Positions 7,831 through 17,017 of a stretch of DNA of 45,983 nt are shown one piece after another. A program made the translations under genes and the position numbers. The stretch spans positions 1 through 45,983 of the forward strand of contig NZ_JAAVAU010000014.1 of the NCBI RefSeq assembly GCF_014803895.1. Direction: 5' to 3'. The notes beneath the pieces are model-generated. The model searched no databases. It had not been told where the DNA came from and saw only the letters and a program-made list of their open reading frames with translations. The stretch's first letter is position 1. Each line of letters starts with the position of its first letter. This stretch comes from Lactobacillus sp. GTDB taxonomy: Bacteria; Bacillota; Bacilli; Lactobacillales; Lactobacillaceae.

Positions 7831-10464
7831 GTGCAAAAATTAAAAGAAAAAATACACAACTTTTTATTCTCTGGTCCTAAGGTTTCTAAATTAGAACAAG
7901 AGTCCCAAGAAAGTAAAATATCTTTTTATAGTAGTATTACCTATTTAACTTTACATCGTATTTTCCGCTACGTAATAGTTGGAATTGTATTTTTAGTCTT
8001 TATTTTAGTAGGCTTTGGTGGAGGTTATGCACTAGGTATTGTTCGTCAGCAATCTGTTCCGACAGTTAAGCAATTATCTCAACAAATAAATCACTCAGCT
8101 AGTTCAGCTACACTTTATTATGCAGATAATGAAAAAATTGCTACTGTCACTCCAGATACAAAGGTAACTAAGGCTACAAGTAGTGAATTAACGCCTTTAA
8201 TTAAAAAGGCAGTTACTGCTACTGAAGATGAAACTTTTTATAAACACCATGGCGTGTTACCTAAGTCTATTGTTAGAGCAGTAATTTCGGAATTATTAGG
8301 AATTGGTGTTCAAACTGGTGGATCAACTTTGACTCAACAACTAGTTAAGATGCAGTTTTTGACTAGCCAAACTACTTGGCGGCGTAAAATCACAGAAATG
8401 CTTTATGCTCGAAAATTAGAAAATCATTTTTCTAAAGAACAAATCATTACTGCTTATTTAAATGCTGCACCTTATGGTAAAAATAATAGTGGTCAAAATA
8501 TTACTGGTATCAAAACCGCAAGTGAAGGTATTTTTGGTAAATCACTCAAAGATTTAACTCTTCCCGAAGCAGCGTTTTTAGCTGGTTTACCACAAAGTCC
8601 ATCCGTTTATACTCCTTATGATTCTAACGGTGAAGTAAAAAAAGATTTAAGTTTAGCTATGCGCCGAAAAGATATTGTTTTATTTAGAATGTATCGAAAT
8701 GGCGATATTACTAAATCTCAATATCTGAAAGCGAAAAAGTATGATTTACGAAAAGACTTCTTAAAACCTACTGTAGCTCCTGAAGTCAAAAAACAAAGTA
8801 GTTATCTCTACAACCTTGCATTCAATAAGGGAATGGAAATATTAACTAACTACCTTATCAAGCAGGATAATCTTAAAGTAGCTGATGTCAAAAAAGATAC
8901 TAACCGTTATAATCAATATCAAAATAATGCGTATGAACTCTTACACGAAAAGGGCTATAAAATTCATACCACTATTCGTAAGTCACTTTATACTGAATTA
9001 AATAAAGTCGTTAAGAATACTAACCTCGGAGAAGATCATACTAGTCGTGATTATAATTCCTCTACTAATAAATGGACTACTACTACAGAGCATGTCCAAA
9101 ATGGTACTGTCGTCATTGATAACTCGACAGGTAAGGTTTTAGCCTTTAGCGGTGGTGTTGACTTTAATAGTTCTCAAACTAACCACGCTTTTGATACTTA
9201 TCGTTCACCAGGATCTTCTATTAAGCCATATCTGGTATATGCTCCAGCAATTGAAAATCAAATTATTTCCACTCAAACTGCGCTTGCTGACTTCCCTACT
9301 CATTTTGGAAAATATATTCCAACCGATTATGATTCAACAACACAGAATAAATTTGTTTCAGCTCAAGAAGCATTAGCTAAGTCATATAATATTCCAGCTG
9401 TTAACCTTTATAGTAGATTACGATCTAGTAAAATTAATGTTAAATCTACTATGAAAAAGCTAGGTTTAAATTTATCTAATAACGAGTACAAGAGTCTGGG
9501 TATTGCCTTAGGTGGTACTGATTATGGATTCTCAGTAGCCGAGAATGCTAGTGCCTTTTCTAACTTCTATAACAATGGAAAACGTGCAGATGCATATTAT
9601 ATCGATAAGATTACTGATCCTTCTGGAAAAGTAATTTACAAACACAAGGAAAAGACACAACGTGTATACTCCTCAGGTACAGCTTATATTATGCAAAAGA
9701 TGCTACGCCAGGTTGTTAAATCCGGTACTGCATCAAGCTTAAGTAGTATGCTTAATTTCGATTCTTCTACTTTAATTGGTAAAACTGGTACAAGTAATGA
9801 CTATCGTGATATTTGGTTTAATGGTTCTACTCCAGGAATTACTATTTCTAGTTGGATCGGTTATGACAATTATTATGGTCATACATACAACCTTGACTCA
9901 AGCTCCAGCACTACTAACCTAACCCTTTGGGCTAATATTGCTAATGCTCTTTACAAGGTTGATCCAAGTATCTTTAAACTAGATGCAGTTAGTGCTCAGC
10001 CATCAACAGTTAAACGCTCTACAGTTTTAAAAGAAACTGGTACCCTACCTGGTACTGTTAGTTGGAACGGACAAGAAATCTCACTTGATGGTGATACTAC
10101 AACTGCTTTAAGTTTGAAGTCAGCTTCCCCAGCAAGTGCAGAATTTGGTATCGGAGCTTCTAATAAAGATTACAACTTGTTCTATAATTACTACTTAGGT
10201 AAAAATACTAAGTACGGACAAATACTACTCTACACGGGTAAGACAATTTCTAAGAATACAAAGAATATCAGTAGTCTTTTTGTTAGTGCCAGCAGCTCAA
10301 AGAAGACATCTGAAGGATCTACTTCTAATAGCTCTAATAATACCAATACCGATAGTAGCAACCAGCGAACGTCTAGTGAAAACTCTACTAACAGTACAAG
10401 TAGTACAAATACTAATTCTCAATCACAGACGACACAAGGAACTAGTTCTACCACTGGCAACTAA
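7831..10464 (+). CDS. Bifunctional class A penicillin-binding protein (transglycosylase/transpeptidase)
   Basis: An 877-aa membrane-anchored peptidoglycan synthase. It has a cytosolic N-terminus and one transmembrane helix at about 46-69. The GT51 glycosyltransferase carries TEDETFYKHHG (131-141, catalytic E132) and GGSTLTQQLVK (163-173). The transpeptidase has SxxK with S462/K465, SYN at 518-520 and KTGT at 651-654. The last 60 or so residues are almost only S, T, N and Q, probably a flexible wall-side tail. It is most like the PBP2a branch. The start is GTG, behind AAAAAGGA. It is flanked by terminators and so expressed alone. Confidence 0.93.
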   Translation: MQKLKEKIHNFLFSGPKVSKLEQESQESKISFYSSITYLTLHRIFRYVIVGIVFLVFILVGFGGGYALGIVRQQSVPTVKQLSQQINHSASSATLYYADNEKIATVTPDTKVTKATSSELTPLIKKAVTATEDETFYKHHGVLPKSIVRAVISELLGIGVQTGGSTLTQQLVKMQFLTSQTTWRRKITEMLYARKLENHFSKEQIITAYLNAAPYGKNNSGQNITGIKTASEGIFGKSLKDLTLPEAAFLAGLPQSPSVYTPYDSNGEVKKDLSLAMRRKDIVLFRMYRNGDITKSQYLKAKKYDLRKDFLKPTVAPEVKKQSSYLYNLAFNKGMEILTNYLIKQDNLKVADVKKDTNRYNQYQNNAYELLHEKGYKIHTTIRKSLYTELNKVVKNTNLGEDHTSRDYNSSTNKWTTTTEHVQNGTVVIDNSTGKVLAFSGGVDFNSSQTNHAFDTYRSPGSSIKPYLVYAPAIENQIISTQTALADFPTHFGKYIPTDYDSTTQNKFVSAQEALAKSYNIPAVNLYSRLRSSKINVKSTMKKLGLNLSNNEYKSLGIALGGTDYGFSVAENASAFSNFYNNGKRADAYYIDKITDPSGKVIYKHKEKTQRVYSSGTAYIMQKMLRQVVKSGTASSLSSMLNFDSSTLIGKTGTSNDYRDIWFNGSTPGITISSWIGYDNYYGHTYNLDSSSSTTNLTLWANIANALYKVDPSIFKLDAVSAQPSTVKRSTVLKETGTLPGTVSWNGQEISLDGDTTTALSLKSASPASAEFGIGASNKDYNLFYNYYLGKNTKYGQILLYTGKTISKNTKNISSLFVSASSSKKTSEGSTSNSSNNTNTDSSNQRTSSENSTNSTSSTNTNSQSQTTQGTSSTTGN

Positions 10465-10497
10465 AAAAAGTGATGTGCAATGCACATCACTTTTTTA
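10464..10497. terminator. Bidirectional terminator between the PBP gene and ccpA
   Basis: GTGATGTGCA-A-TGCACATCAC is a perfect 10-bp inverted repeat flanked by A6 and T6. It can terminate both convergent genes. Confidence 0.92.
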
Positions 10498-10512
10498 TTA
10501 TCTAAAACTCTA

Positions 10513-11514
10513 TTATTTGTTTAATGTGGTTTGACCATAACGGACAGTGTGACCTAATGATACATGTTTTTCATTAAGTTCTTCCTTATTCATTAACTTA
10601 GTTAACATTCTCATTGCTACTGCACCAATATCATAAAGTGGTTGCTGAATTGTAGTTAAATGCGGTCTCACAACTTTAGCAATATTTGTAGAAGAAGCTG
10701 AAATAACCTCAAATTCTTCAGGTATTTTTACTCCCTTTTCAGTCAAAGCATTAATTACACCAGCAGCTGGTAAATCTCTACTTACCATTATTCCATCAAT
10801 ATGATCTCTTACTAATCTATCAGCTAGTTCATATCCATCTTCATAACTTACAATATGTTCATATATATTAGCTGGGCCAAGATTATGATCTTGTAAAAAC
10901 TCTTGATAAGAAACAATTCGATTACCCTTGTTAACAAAAGCATCTTTATCGCCAACTGCGAGAGCTAGCTTTCTTTTACCATCTTTGTAAAATAAATCAA
11001 AAACATCTTTTTCAGCTGCTTTATAATCAATTGAAACACTACCAAATTCATTAGTTTCATCAACTGTACCAGCTAAAACAACTGGTGTATTAGTTCTAGC
11101 AAATGCTTCCCGCGCTTTATCAGACATTCTGTTAGACATATAAATTACGCCATCAACTTGTTTATTCAAAAGTCCTTGAATAACTTTTTCTTCTGAAAGC
11201 AAATTATTCTCAACACTTGATAAAATGATATTATATTTATACATCGCAGCAATATCATCAATACCTTTAGCTAATTCTGTAAAGTGTAAATTTGTTAATC
11301 CAGCAACGATCAAACCAACTGTAGTAGTTTTCTTTGAAGCAAGTCCCTGAGCAACAGCATTAGGTTGATAATGCAAGCGCTCAATAACAGCAGAAACTTT
11401 TTGCCGAGTTTCTTCTCTAACATTAGTATTACCATTCACAACTCGAGAAACTGTTGCCATTGACACTCCCGCTTCACGAGCGACATCATAAATTGTTACT
11501 TCTTGTTTTTGCAT
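10513..11514 (-). CDS. ccpA: Catabolite control protein A
   Basis: A 333-aa LacI-family regulator. The N-terminal helix-turn-helix and hinge helix are clear (VTIYDVAREAGVSMATVSRVVNG at about 6-28; YQPNAVAQGLA at about 51-61). The periplasmic-binding-like core follows, with the TTVGLIV entry strand near 64-71. CcpA with HPr(Ser-P) binds cre sites and mediates carbon catabolite repression. It is divergent from pepQ, an arrangement known in lactobacilli, and shares a regulatory region containing a cre-like site. On the minus strand a TATAAT -10 lies at 11541-11546 with only a weak -35, and the cre lies just upstream of it, consistent with autoregulation. Confidence 0.96.
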   Translation of the reverse strand: MQKQEVTIYDVAREAGVSMATVSRVVNGNTNVREETRQKVSAVIERLHYQPNAVAQGLASKKTTTVGLIVAGLTNLHFTELAKGIDDIAAMYKYNIILSSVENNLLSEEKVIQGLLNKQVDGVIYMSNRMSDKAREAFARTNTPVVLAGTVDETNEFGSVSIDYKAAEKDVFDLFYKDGKRKLALAVGDKDAFVNKGNRIVSYQEFLQDHNLGPANIYEHIVSYEDGYELADRLVRDHIDGIMVSRDLPAAGVINALTEKGVKIPEEFEVISASSTNIAKVVRPHLTTIQQPLYDIGAVAMRMLTKLMNKEELNEKHVSLGHTVRYGQTTLNK

Positions 11515-11569
11515 GTTTTTATCACACCTTTGTAATTCTTATTATAACTTAACAAGAAAACAATTTTAG

Positions 11570-11583
11570 TGCAAGCGTTTGCG
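11570..11583. promoter_or_regulatory. cre (catabolite-responsive element)
   Basis: TGCAAGCGTTTGCG matches the cre consensus TGNAANCGNWWNCA with one mismatch at the last base and is nearly palindromic. It lies between divergent ccpA and pepQ, upstream of both promoters (18 bp before the pepQ -35 box). Confidence 0.78.
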
Positions 11584-11600
11584 ACTAAAATGGTATTTTC

Positions 11601-11630
11601 TTGAGCAAATATGTTATACTCACCTATAAT
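11601..11630 (+). promoter_or_regulatory. pepQ promoter
   Basis: A -35 box TTGAGC (11601-11606), 18-bp spacer and -10 box TATAAT (11625-11630) lie 41 bp before the pepQ start codon. A cre upstream of the -35 box could let CcpA either activate or repress. Confidence 0.6.
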
Positions 11631-11671
11631 TAATTAGATAAGGTTTTATTATACTAGAAAAAGGTGGATTT

Positions 11672-12775
11672 ATGAATTTAGATAAATTAAGTCAATGGTT
11701 AATTGACACTGATACCGATGTTGCCTACATCTCTGATCCAATTAGTATTAACTACTTTACAGGTTACAGTATGGAACCTCATGAAAGAATTTTTGCTTTA
11801 ATCGCTTTTAAGGACAAGCCAGCATTTATTTTTGCTCCAGAACTAAATGTTGAGGAAGCTAAAAATTCCGCTTGGAATGGTGAAGTTTATGGTTACCTTG
11901 ACCACGAAGATCCATGGGCTAAAATTGCTGAATTAATAAAAAAACGGGTTGATCCTAAAAAAATTGCTGTCGAAAAAGAACATTTACCAGTTGTTCGTCT
12001 TGAATATTTACGTGAAGCTTTACCTGATTCTAATTTTAGTGGGAATGTGTCTCCATTCATCGCTAAAAGTCGTTTAATCAAAACAGATGAGGAAGTCGAA
12101 CAACTAAAGAAAGCTGGTCAGGAAGCTGATTTTGCCTTTCAAATTGGGTTCGATACTTTGAGAACTGGTGTAACTGAACGTTACGTAGCTGGACAAATTG
12201 ACTATCAATTAAAACTTCAAAAGGGTGTAATGAATACTAGCTTTGAAACTATTGTTCAAGCTGGTAAAAATGCTGCTAATCCTCACTTAGGCCCTACAAT
12301 GAATACTATTCAACCAAATGAGTTAGTCCTATTTGATTTAGGAACCATGCATGAAGGATATGCTTCGGATTCAAGTAGAACAGTTGCATATGGAGAACCT
12401 ACTGAAAAGGAAAAAGAAATTTACGAAGTTGATCGTGAAGCTCAACAAGCAGCAATTGAAGCTGCTAAACCTGGTATCACTGCTAGTGAATTAGATGCAG
12501 TTGCTCGTGATATTATCACTAAAGCAGGTTACGGTGAATACTTCATTCACCGTTTAGGCCATGGTATCGGAATGGATGTCCACGAATTTCCACAAATTAT
12601 GGAAGGCAATGATGTAGTTTTAGAAGAAGGTATGTGTTTCTCTATTGAACCAGGGATCTATATTCCAAACGTTGCTGGTGTAAGAATCGAAGACTGTGGT
12701 GTAGTTACTAAAAACGGCTTTGAAACTTTCACTAAAACTAGCAAAGAACTTAAATATATTCCAGTTAAAGATTAA
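11672..12775 (+). CDS. pepQ: Xaa-Pro dipeptidase (prolidase) PepQ
   Basis: A 367-aa M24 metallopeptidase of the creatinase/prolidase fold. The N-terminal domain is creatinase-like. The C-terminal pita-bread domain has the dimetal ligands: [18 protein letters not shown] (near 220-237; D and D), [13 protein letters not shown] (near 291-303), SIEPGIYIP (near 325-333; E) and VRIEDCGV (near 338-345; E). It releases proline from X-Pro dipeptides in the cytosol, complementing PepV. AAAAAGGTGG precedes the ATG. It is monocistronic, divergent from ccpA and probably under CcpA control through the cre. Confidence 0.95.
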   Translation: MNLDKLSQWLIDTDTDVAYISDPISINYFTGYSMEPHERIFALIAFKDKPAFIFAPELNVEEAKNSAWNGEVYGYLDHEDPWAKIAELIKKRVDPKKIAVEKEHLPVVRLEYLREALPDSNFSGNVSPFIAKSRLIKTDEEVEQLKKAGQEADFAFQIGFDTLRTGVTERYVAGQIDYQLKLQKGVMNTSFETIVQAGKNAANPHLGPTMNTIQPNELVLFDLGTMHEGYASDSSRTVAYGEPTEKEKEIYEVDREAQQAAIEAAKPGITASELDAVARDIITKAGYGEYFIHRLGHGIGMDVHEFPQIMEGNDVVLEEGMCFSIEPGIYIPNVAGVRIEDCGVVTKNGFETFTKTSKELKYIPVKD

Positions 12776-12784
12776 AAAACAATA

Positions 12785-12819
12785 AAAAAGGGAAGTAGGT
12801 CAACTACTCCCCTTTTTTT
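12785..12819 (+). terminator. Terminator of pepQ
   Basis: A GGGAAGTAG/CTACTCCCC stem with one mismatch, flanked by A6 and T7. It could also serve the convergent YtxH gene. Confidence 0.8.
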
Positions 12820-12864
12820 ATAATTAATTTATCCAATTAATTATTATATATAAATTTAAATTTA

Positions 12865-13203
12865 TTAATCAGCTGCAGTTTCTGAGCTCTTTAAATCATC
12901 AACTGCTTCTTGATTTTCTTTATCATCTTTACCAAGATCTTTATCAGTATCATCAATAACGATATCATCAAAGTCCTTAAGTTCAGAATCATCTTCAATA
13001 TTATTTGGGAATGAAGATAATTGTGTCTTAATTGCTTCAGTCCCCTTATCATATTTCTTCTTTAAATCTTGAAGCTTATCGTTATCGCGAAGTTTTTCCT
13101 TAACTTCCTTAGTCTTTTCTTCAGGAATCAATAAAGATGCAGCAACTAAACCAGCACCTAAACCAATAATACTACCGAAAATAAAACTACCAGCTTTACT
13201 CAT
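12865..13203 (-). CDS. YtxH domain-containing membrane-anchored protein
   Basis: A 112-aa protein. One N-terminal glycine-rich helix (FIFGSIIGLGAGLVAASLL at about 7-25) is followed by IPEEKTKEVKEKL and a highly acidic C-terminal half. This matches the YtxH family of gas-vesicle-like or stress-related envelope proteins of unknown role. It lies 26 bp behind the DUF948 gene, a standard pairing in Firmicutes, and is probably cotranscribed with it. Confidence 0.85.
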   Translation of the reverse strand: MSKAGSFIFGSIIGLGAGLVAASLLIPEEKTKEVKEKLRDNDKLQDLKKKYDKGTEAIKTQLSSFPNNIEDDSELKDFDDIVIDDTDKDLGKDDKENQEAVDDLKSSETAAD

Positions 13204-13229
13204 AATAATATCTTCCTTTCAATTCTTAA

Positions 13230-13661
13230 TTAATCTTGCCCTCTACGGCGCTTACGTCTAGCAAAAAGACGACTAGCTAATGATGTAAAAATGCCAATGC
13301 CAGCATTAGTTACACCTAAACTAGAAACTCGACTAGCTACACGTTTTGATGAATCATTAATATCTGAGACAGTCTCACCAAGATCAGCTGCAGCTTTAAC
13401 TACAGGATCTAATTCTGCAACCTTCTCATTAACATCTCCAAGCAAAACATTACTTTTAGCTAAAAGATCTTGTGTTTCATCCATTAAGACATTAGCCTGT
13501 TGAGTCATTAATTCAACAGTCTTGTTAGTGCTCTCAACAGTTGAGTCTAACTTTTTCATAGTCTTATTAGCGCTAATAAGTAGAGGGAGTGTAAACAATA
13601 CTAAAATTAAGAACGCAATAGCCGCGATCAAGCCTGCTAACGCACCAATAGAAATAGTCAT
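13230..13661 (-). CDS. DUF948 domain-containing membrane protein
   Basis: A 143-aa protein. The N-terminal transmembrane helix (about 7-29) is followed by a coiled-coil-like heptad region at about 33-110 (MKKLDSTVEST..., DETQDLLAKSN, VNEKVAELDPVVKAAADLGE). The C-terminus is basic (ARRKRRRGQD). The family often accompanies YtxH. Function is unknown; general stress or envelope organisation is suggested in relatives. It is first in a two-gene operon with its own promoter, divergent from mscS. Confidence 0.87.
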   Translation of the reverse strand: MTISIGALAGLIAAIAFLILVLFTLPLLISANKTMKKLDSTVESTNKTVELMTQQANVLMDETQDLLAKSNVLLGDVNEKVAELDPVVKAAADLGETVSDINDSSKRVASRVSSLGVTNAGIGIFTSLASRLFARRKRRRGQD

Positions 13662-13693
13662 GTTTTTTCCTCCATTTTTACTCTCTTATATGA

Positions 13694-13722
13694 AGTCTAG
13701 CATTAATTATTTTTTCAAGCAA
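13694..13722 (-). promoter_or_regulatory. Promoter of the DUF948-ytxH operon
   Basis: On the minus strand there is TTGCTT (13717-13722), a 17-bp spacer and TAGACT (13694-13699), preceded by TGC, giving an extended -10. It lies about 33 bp upstream of the ATG. Confidence 0.55.
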
Positions 13723-13741
13723 TGAATAGCTTTCAATATTT

Positions 13742-13750
13742 TGGTATAAT
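13742..13750 (+). promoter_or_regulatory. Extended -10 promoter of mscS
   Basis: TGGTATAAT is a perfect extended -10 element, 32 bp before the TTG start. No good -35 box is seen. Confidence 0.6.
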
Positions 13751-13782
13751 TTTCTATACAAAACCACGTAAGGAGGGCTTTT

Positions 13783-14634
13783 TTGAGCAGTATTTCATCA
13801 ACTTTATTAAAAAATATTCAAAAAAAGAAAATTAAATCTATTGAAATTAATTGGGACGACATTACCCATAATATCGTAAATAAAAGTTTTCAACTTATTA
13901 TTTTAAGCCTTATCTTTTATATTATTTGGCGACTAGGTCAACGATTAATTGATAAATATATCTTAAAAAATCCTCGCTATAATAAAAAAATTACAGGTAG
14001 AACAAGAACTATTTCTGAATTAGTGGTTAATTCTTTTAGATATACAATTTTATTTTTCTACCTCTACGAATTACTTAGTATTTTAGGTTTACCAGTTGGA
14101 ACTTTATTAGCCAGTGCTGGAATCTTATCACTTGCTTTAGGTATGGGAGCACAAGGATTTGTTAGTGATTTAGTAACTGGTTTAACACTCTTAAGTGAAG
14201 GACAATATGACGTTGGTGATATTGTATCAATCAATGACTATACTGGTACTGTTATGGCCTTAGGTCTTAGAACTACTCGTCTAAAAGATTCCAATAATAC
14301 AATCATTTATATCCCCAATCGACAGATTACTGTTGTCGAAAATATTACCCGTGGAGGAATTGGATTCAATATTGATTTAAAAATTTCTAGTGACACTGAC
14401 CTTAAAAAGGTTGCCCAGGCGATTACTATCGCTAATCATTCTTTAAAAAATAAATTTGTTCATCAAATAAAAAAAGGCCCTGATATTATTGGATTAACTG
14501 AGCAAGATGGAGATAGTTTAACTTATCGAATCCATTTTCAAATTATTTCAGCTCACTCAGAAGCCTCAATAAAGAATGCCTACTTCTCTGCTTATATTAA
14601 AGAATTACAAAAATTAGAAGTTACACTTAGTTAA
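13783..14634 (+). CDS. Small-conductance mechanosensitive channel, MscS family
   Basis: A 283-aa channel of typical short MscS length. Transmembrane helices lie at about 35-55 and 85-103. The pore-lining third helix carries the Gly/Ala pattern GTLLASAGILSLALGMGAQG (about 106-125), followed by the beta domain (GQYDVGDIVSINDYTGTV) and a C-terminal alpha/beta vestibule. It releases solutes on hypo-osmotic shock. The TTG start is supported by a strong AAGGAGGG 7 nt upstream. It is a single gene ending in a shared terminator. Confidence 0.92.
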   Translation: MSSISSTLLKNIQKKKIKSIEINWDDITHNIVNKSFQLIILSLIFYIIWRLGQRLIDKYILKNPRYNKKITGRTRTISELVVNSFRYTILFFYLYELLSILGLPVGTLLASAGILSLALGMGAQGFVSDLVTGLTLLSEGQYDVGDIVSINDYTGTVMALGLRTTRLKDSNNTIIYIPNRQITVVENITRGGIGFNIDLKISSDTDLKKVAQAITIANHSLKNKFVHQIKKGPDIIGLTEQDGDSLTYRIHFQIISAHSEASIKNAYFSAYIKELQKLEVTLS

Positions 14635-14635
14635 A

Positions 14636-14667
14636 TAAAAAGGGAATGCTTGAGCATTCCCTTTTTA
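14636..14667. terminator. Bidirectional terminator between mscS and rdgB
   Basis: AGGGAATGCT-TG-AGCATTCCCT is a perfect stem flanked by A5 and T5; it serves both convergent genes. Confidence 0.9.
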
Positions 14668-15291
14668 TTTTTCAGCTTCCATTTTCTTCCACCAAGCTGG
14701 AAGTTCCGCAAGTAACATCCTTAAAGCTTGACCACGATGAGAAATAGCATTCTTTTCATCAACTGTCATCTCCGCAAAGGTCTTCCCTTTATCTGGAACA
14801 AAGAACAATGGATCATAACCAAAAGTTCCTTCACCACGAGGACTTGTCAAAATCTCGCCTTTGATTTCACCTTCAGTTACAAGATCTTGGTCAAAATGTC
14901 TTGGCCATGAAACTACCATTGTGCTATGAAATGTCGCAGTTCTCTTTTCCTTAGGCACACCGCCTAATTCTACTAACAATTTTGCATTATTTCTAGCGTC
15001 GTTGTGAGCTTCGCCACCATAACGAGCAGAATGGACACCAGGAGCGCCGTTTAATTTATCAACACAAAGTCCCGAGTCATCTGCCAAAGTCGGTAAATGG
15101 CTAAAATCTGCCATCTCATGAGCTTTTAATTTAGCATTTGCTAAAAAGGTTGTACCTGTTTCTAAAACATGAGGTGGATTATCTAAATCTTGGTTAGTAA
15201 TAACCTTGATAGGAAAATTTATCTTCTTAAAGGATTCTTCCACTTCTTTAGCTTTATTTTTATTGTTAGTCGCAAATAATAATGTATCCAT
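14665..15291 (-). CDS. rdgB: Non-canonical purine NTP pyrophosphatase (RdgB/HAM1)
   Basis: A 208-aa Maf/HAM1-type enzyme. The nucleotide-binding signature FATNNKNKAKEVEE is at residues 6-19, LADDSGLCVDKLNGAPGVHSARY near 68-90 and GEGTFGYDPLFF near 153-164, then the C-terminal ISHRGQAL. It hydrolyses ITP, dITP and XTP to monophosphates and so keeps deaminated purines out of DNA and RNA. It lies 11 bp behind murI; murI-rdgB is a common Firmicute pair. Confidence 0.95.
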   Translation of the reverse strand: MDTLLFATNNKNKAKEVEESFKKINFPIKVITNQDLDNPPHVLETGTTFLANAKLKAHEMADFSHLPTLADDSGLCVDKLNGAPGVHSARYGGEAHNDARNNAKLLVELGGVPKEKRTATFHSTMVVSWPRHFDQDLVTEGEIKGEILTSPRGEGTFGYDPLFFVPDKGKTFAEMTVDEKNAISHRGQALRMLLAELPAWWKKMEAEK

Positions 15292-15302
15292 AATTTTACT
15301 TC

Positions 15303-16088
15303 CTAATCTACGTGTTCAACAGTTAGGGTTGAATCATCCATCCACTCACGCGCTAATTTTTCAAAATGAGCTGCATCCCCAGTAGTATAATACTCATGCT
15401 TAACGGGCCCATTACTAAATAGGTCATCTCGTTTTAATACATTATAAGTATATTGTGCTACTTGATCAGCTGGATCAACAATTTTTTTATCTTCACCAAC
15501 AACCTTTATAATTTCTTTTTGAAGTAATGGATAATGTGTACACCCTAAAACCAAAGTATCATAATCCACTTCTTGTAAGGGAGCTAAACTTTCTGCAACA
15601 ACTTTCTGCTTTATATCTTCACCTGGATCCTCTTCAGCTAAAGGTGCCAATGCAGGCTCACTAAATTCAGTAACGTCAATATTATTATCTCTAAATTTAA
15701 TTTCATTTAAATACGCGTGACTTTCAACTGTTGCATGGGTACCAATTACAGCTACTTTAGCCGTTTCAGTAGTTCTAGCTGCTGCTAAAGCACCAGATTG
15801 AATGACACCGATAATCTGCATTGGTACTTCTTTTTGGATAACTGACATTGCAGCTGCTGTTGCAGTGTTACAGCCAAAAATAATCAATTTTACATCTTTA
15901 CTCAATAAAAACTTTACACTATCACGTGTTAAAGAAATAATTTCTTCTTTACTTTTATCCCCATAAGGCATATTTGCCTGATCACCAATAAAAATTGTGG
16001 ACTCTGTTGGAATTTTTTCAATTACTTTTTTTAAGACAGTCAAACCGCCGGAACCCGAGTCTAATACACCAATAGGACGATTATCCAT
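15303..16088 (-). CDS. murI: Glutamate racemase MurI
   Basis: A 261-aa Asp/Glu racemase. The substrate-binding LDSGSGGLTV is at residues 9-18. The two catalytic cysteines are C73 (FGCNTATA) and C183 (LGCTHYPLL), each from one alpha/beta domain. It makes D-glutamate for the peptidoglycan stem peptide in the cytosol. The frame is open five codons further upstream, but AAGGAG sits 6 nt before the ATG at 16088, which I take as the start. It is cotranscribed with rdgB. Confidence 0.95.
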   Translation of the reverse strand: MDNRPIGVLDSGSGGLTVLKKVIEKIPTESTIFIGDQANMPYGDKSKEEIISLTRDSVKFLLSKDVKLIIFGCNTATAAAMSVIQKEVPMQIIGVIQSGALAAARTTETAKVAVIGTHATVESHAYLNEIKFRDNNIDVTEFSEPALAPLAEEDPGEDIKQKVVAESLAPLQEVDYDTLVLGCTHYPLLQKEIIKVVGEDKKIVDPADQVAQYTYNVLKRDDLFSNGPVKHEYYTTGDAAHFEKLAREWMDDSTLTVEHVD

Positions 16089-16189
16089 GATATTCTCCTT
16101 CAATATAAAATTAGATTTTTTTAAATTCTCTTTTCTACTGTACTCATTTTAGGTTAAAATACAAAAGAACACAAAAGGAAATGAAAAGC

Positions 16190-16588
16190 ATGACAGAATC
16201 AACAGAACATATTTACTTTATCAATTCACTATATCGAGATTTTCTTCTTCCCACAATTTTAGGAAAAGATGACAGTGAAATTCTATACTGGGCAGGGAAG
16301 CATATTAGCCGTAAATACGCTCTCTCAACAATTGAAGATCTAATCGACTTCTTCAATATGGCAGAGTTTGGCGAATTAGAATTAATTAAAGACAAGAAAC
16401 ATTATGCTCTCTTTAAATTAACAGGACAATCAGTCTCTGACCGCTTAGATAGTGATAGTCACGAATTCTCATTAGAAAGTGGTATTATCGCTGAATGTCT
16501 CCAACGCCACTCTGGTAAAATTACAGAAGCTTCGGCAACAGTGTATCCAAAAGAACATTATGTTGAAATCACTGCCCAATCAGATTAA
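16190..16588 (+). CDS. YslB/DUF2507 family protein
   Basis: A 132-aa soluble protein of the DUF2507 family (YslB of Bacillus). Conserved elements are ILYWAGKHISRKY near 30-42, the acidic EDLIDFFN, and the final beta hairpin FSLESGIIAECLQ. The fold is related to V4R-type ligand-binding domains; the function is unknown. Two ATGs three codons apart are possible. The first (16181) is only one base from AAAAGGA, so I prefer 16190. The neighbourhood with murI, trxA and mutS2 resembles that in Bacillus. Confidence 0.83.
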   Translation: MTESTEHIYFINSLYRDFLLPTILGKDDSEILYWAGKHISRKYALSTIEDLIDFFNMAEFGELELIKDKKHYALFKLTGQSVSDRLDSDSHEFSLESGIIAECLQRHSGKITEASATVYPKEHYVEITAQSD

Positions 16589-16589
16589 A

Positions 16590-16622
16590 GAAAAAGGCTT
16601 AGCAAACGCTAAGCCTTTTTTA
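16590..16622. terminator. Bidirectional terminator between yslB and trxA
   Basis: AAAAAGGCTTAGC-AAAC-GCTAAGCCTTTTT is a perfect stem with A and T runs on either side. Confidence 0.9.
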
Positions 16623-16627
16623 TTACA

Positions 16628-16939
16628 TTAATCAGTATATTGTTCTAAAATGCTTGCTAACTTTTCCTTTGGAGTAAAACCAGTTAGGCGATCAACAATC
16701 TTACCATCTTTCTTGATCAGTAAAGTTGGGATAGCCATAATGCCAAGTTCCTTAGCAGTTTCTTGATTCTTATCTACATCCATGGAAGTAAACTTAACGT
16801 CATCCATTTCTTCAGATAATTGTTCAACTACTGGAGTTTGCATCTTACATGGACCACACCAAACTGCCCAAAAATCAGTTAAAACAACGCCTTCGCTAGT
16901 TTCTTCTTCAAAAGTTGCATCTGTAATTTCATCAATCAT
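16628..16939 (-). CDS. trxA: Thioredoxin
   Basis: A 103-aa thioredoxin with the full active site W27-C-G-P-C31, the buried acidic residue near D22 and the cis-proline in MAIPTLLI (near 73-80). It reduces protein disulfides in the cytosol with thioredoxin reductase. It has its own promoter upstream and also lies behind mutS2, so read-through is possible. Confidence 0.96.
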   Translation of the reverse strand: MIDEITDATFEEETSEGVVLTDFWAVWCGPCKMQTPVVEQLSEEMDDVKFTSMDVDKNQETAKELGIMAIPTLLIKKDGKIVDRLTGFTPKEKLASILEQYTD

Positions 16940-16979
16940 AGTAATTACCTCTCAAAAACTCTATTTCAATGTTACCCAT

Positions 16980-17008
16980 AGTTTAATGCTTATACTTACT
17001 TTTTGCAA
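16980..17008 (-). promoter_or_regulatory. trxA promoter
   Basis: On the minus strand there is TTGCAA (17003-17008), a 17-bp spacer and TAAACT (16980-16985), about 40 bp upstream of the trxA ATG. Confidence 0.5.
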
Positions 17009-17017
17009 GTAAATTGC

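Noticed and set aside
13291..13725. Plus-strand frames opposite the DUF948 gene
   Set aside because: They are shadows of a well-supported minus-strand coding region without ribosome binding sites.
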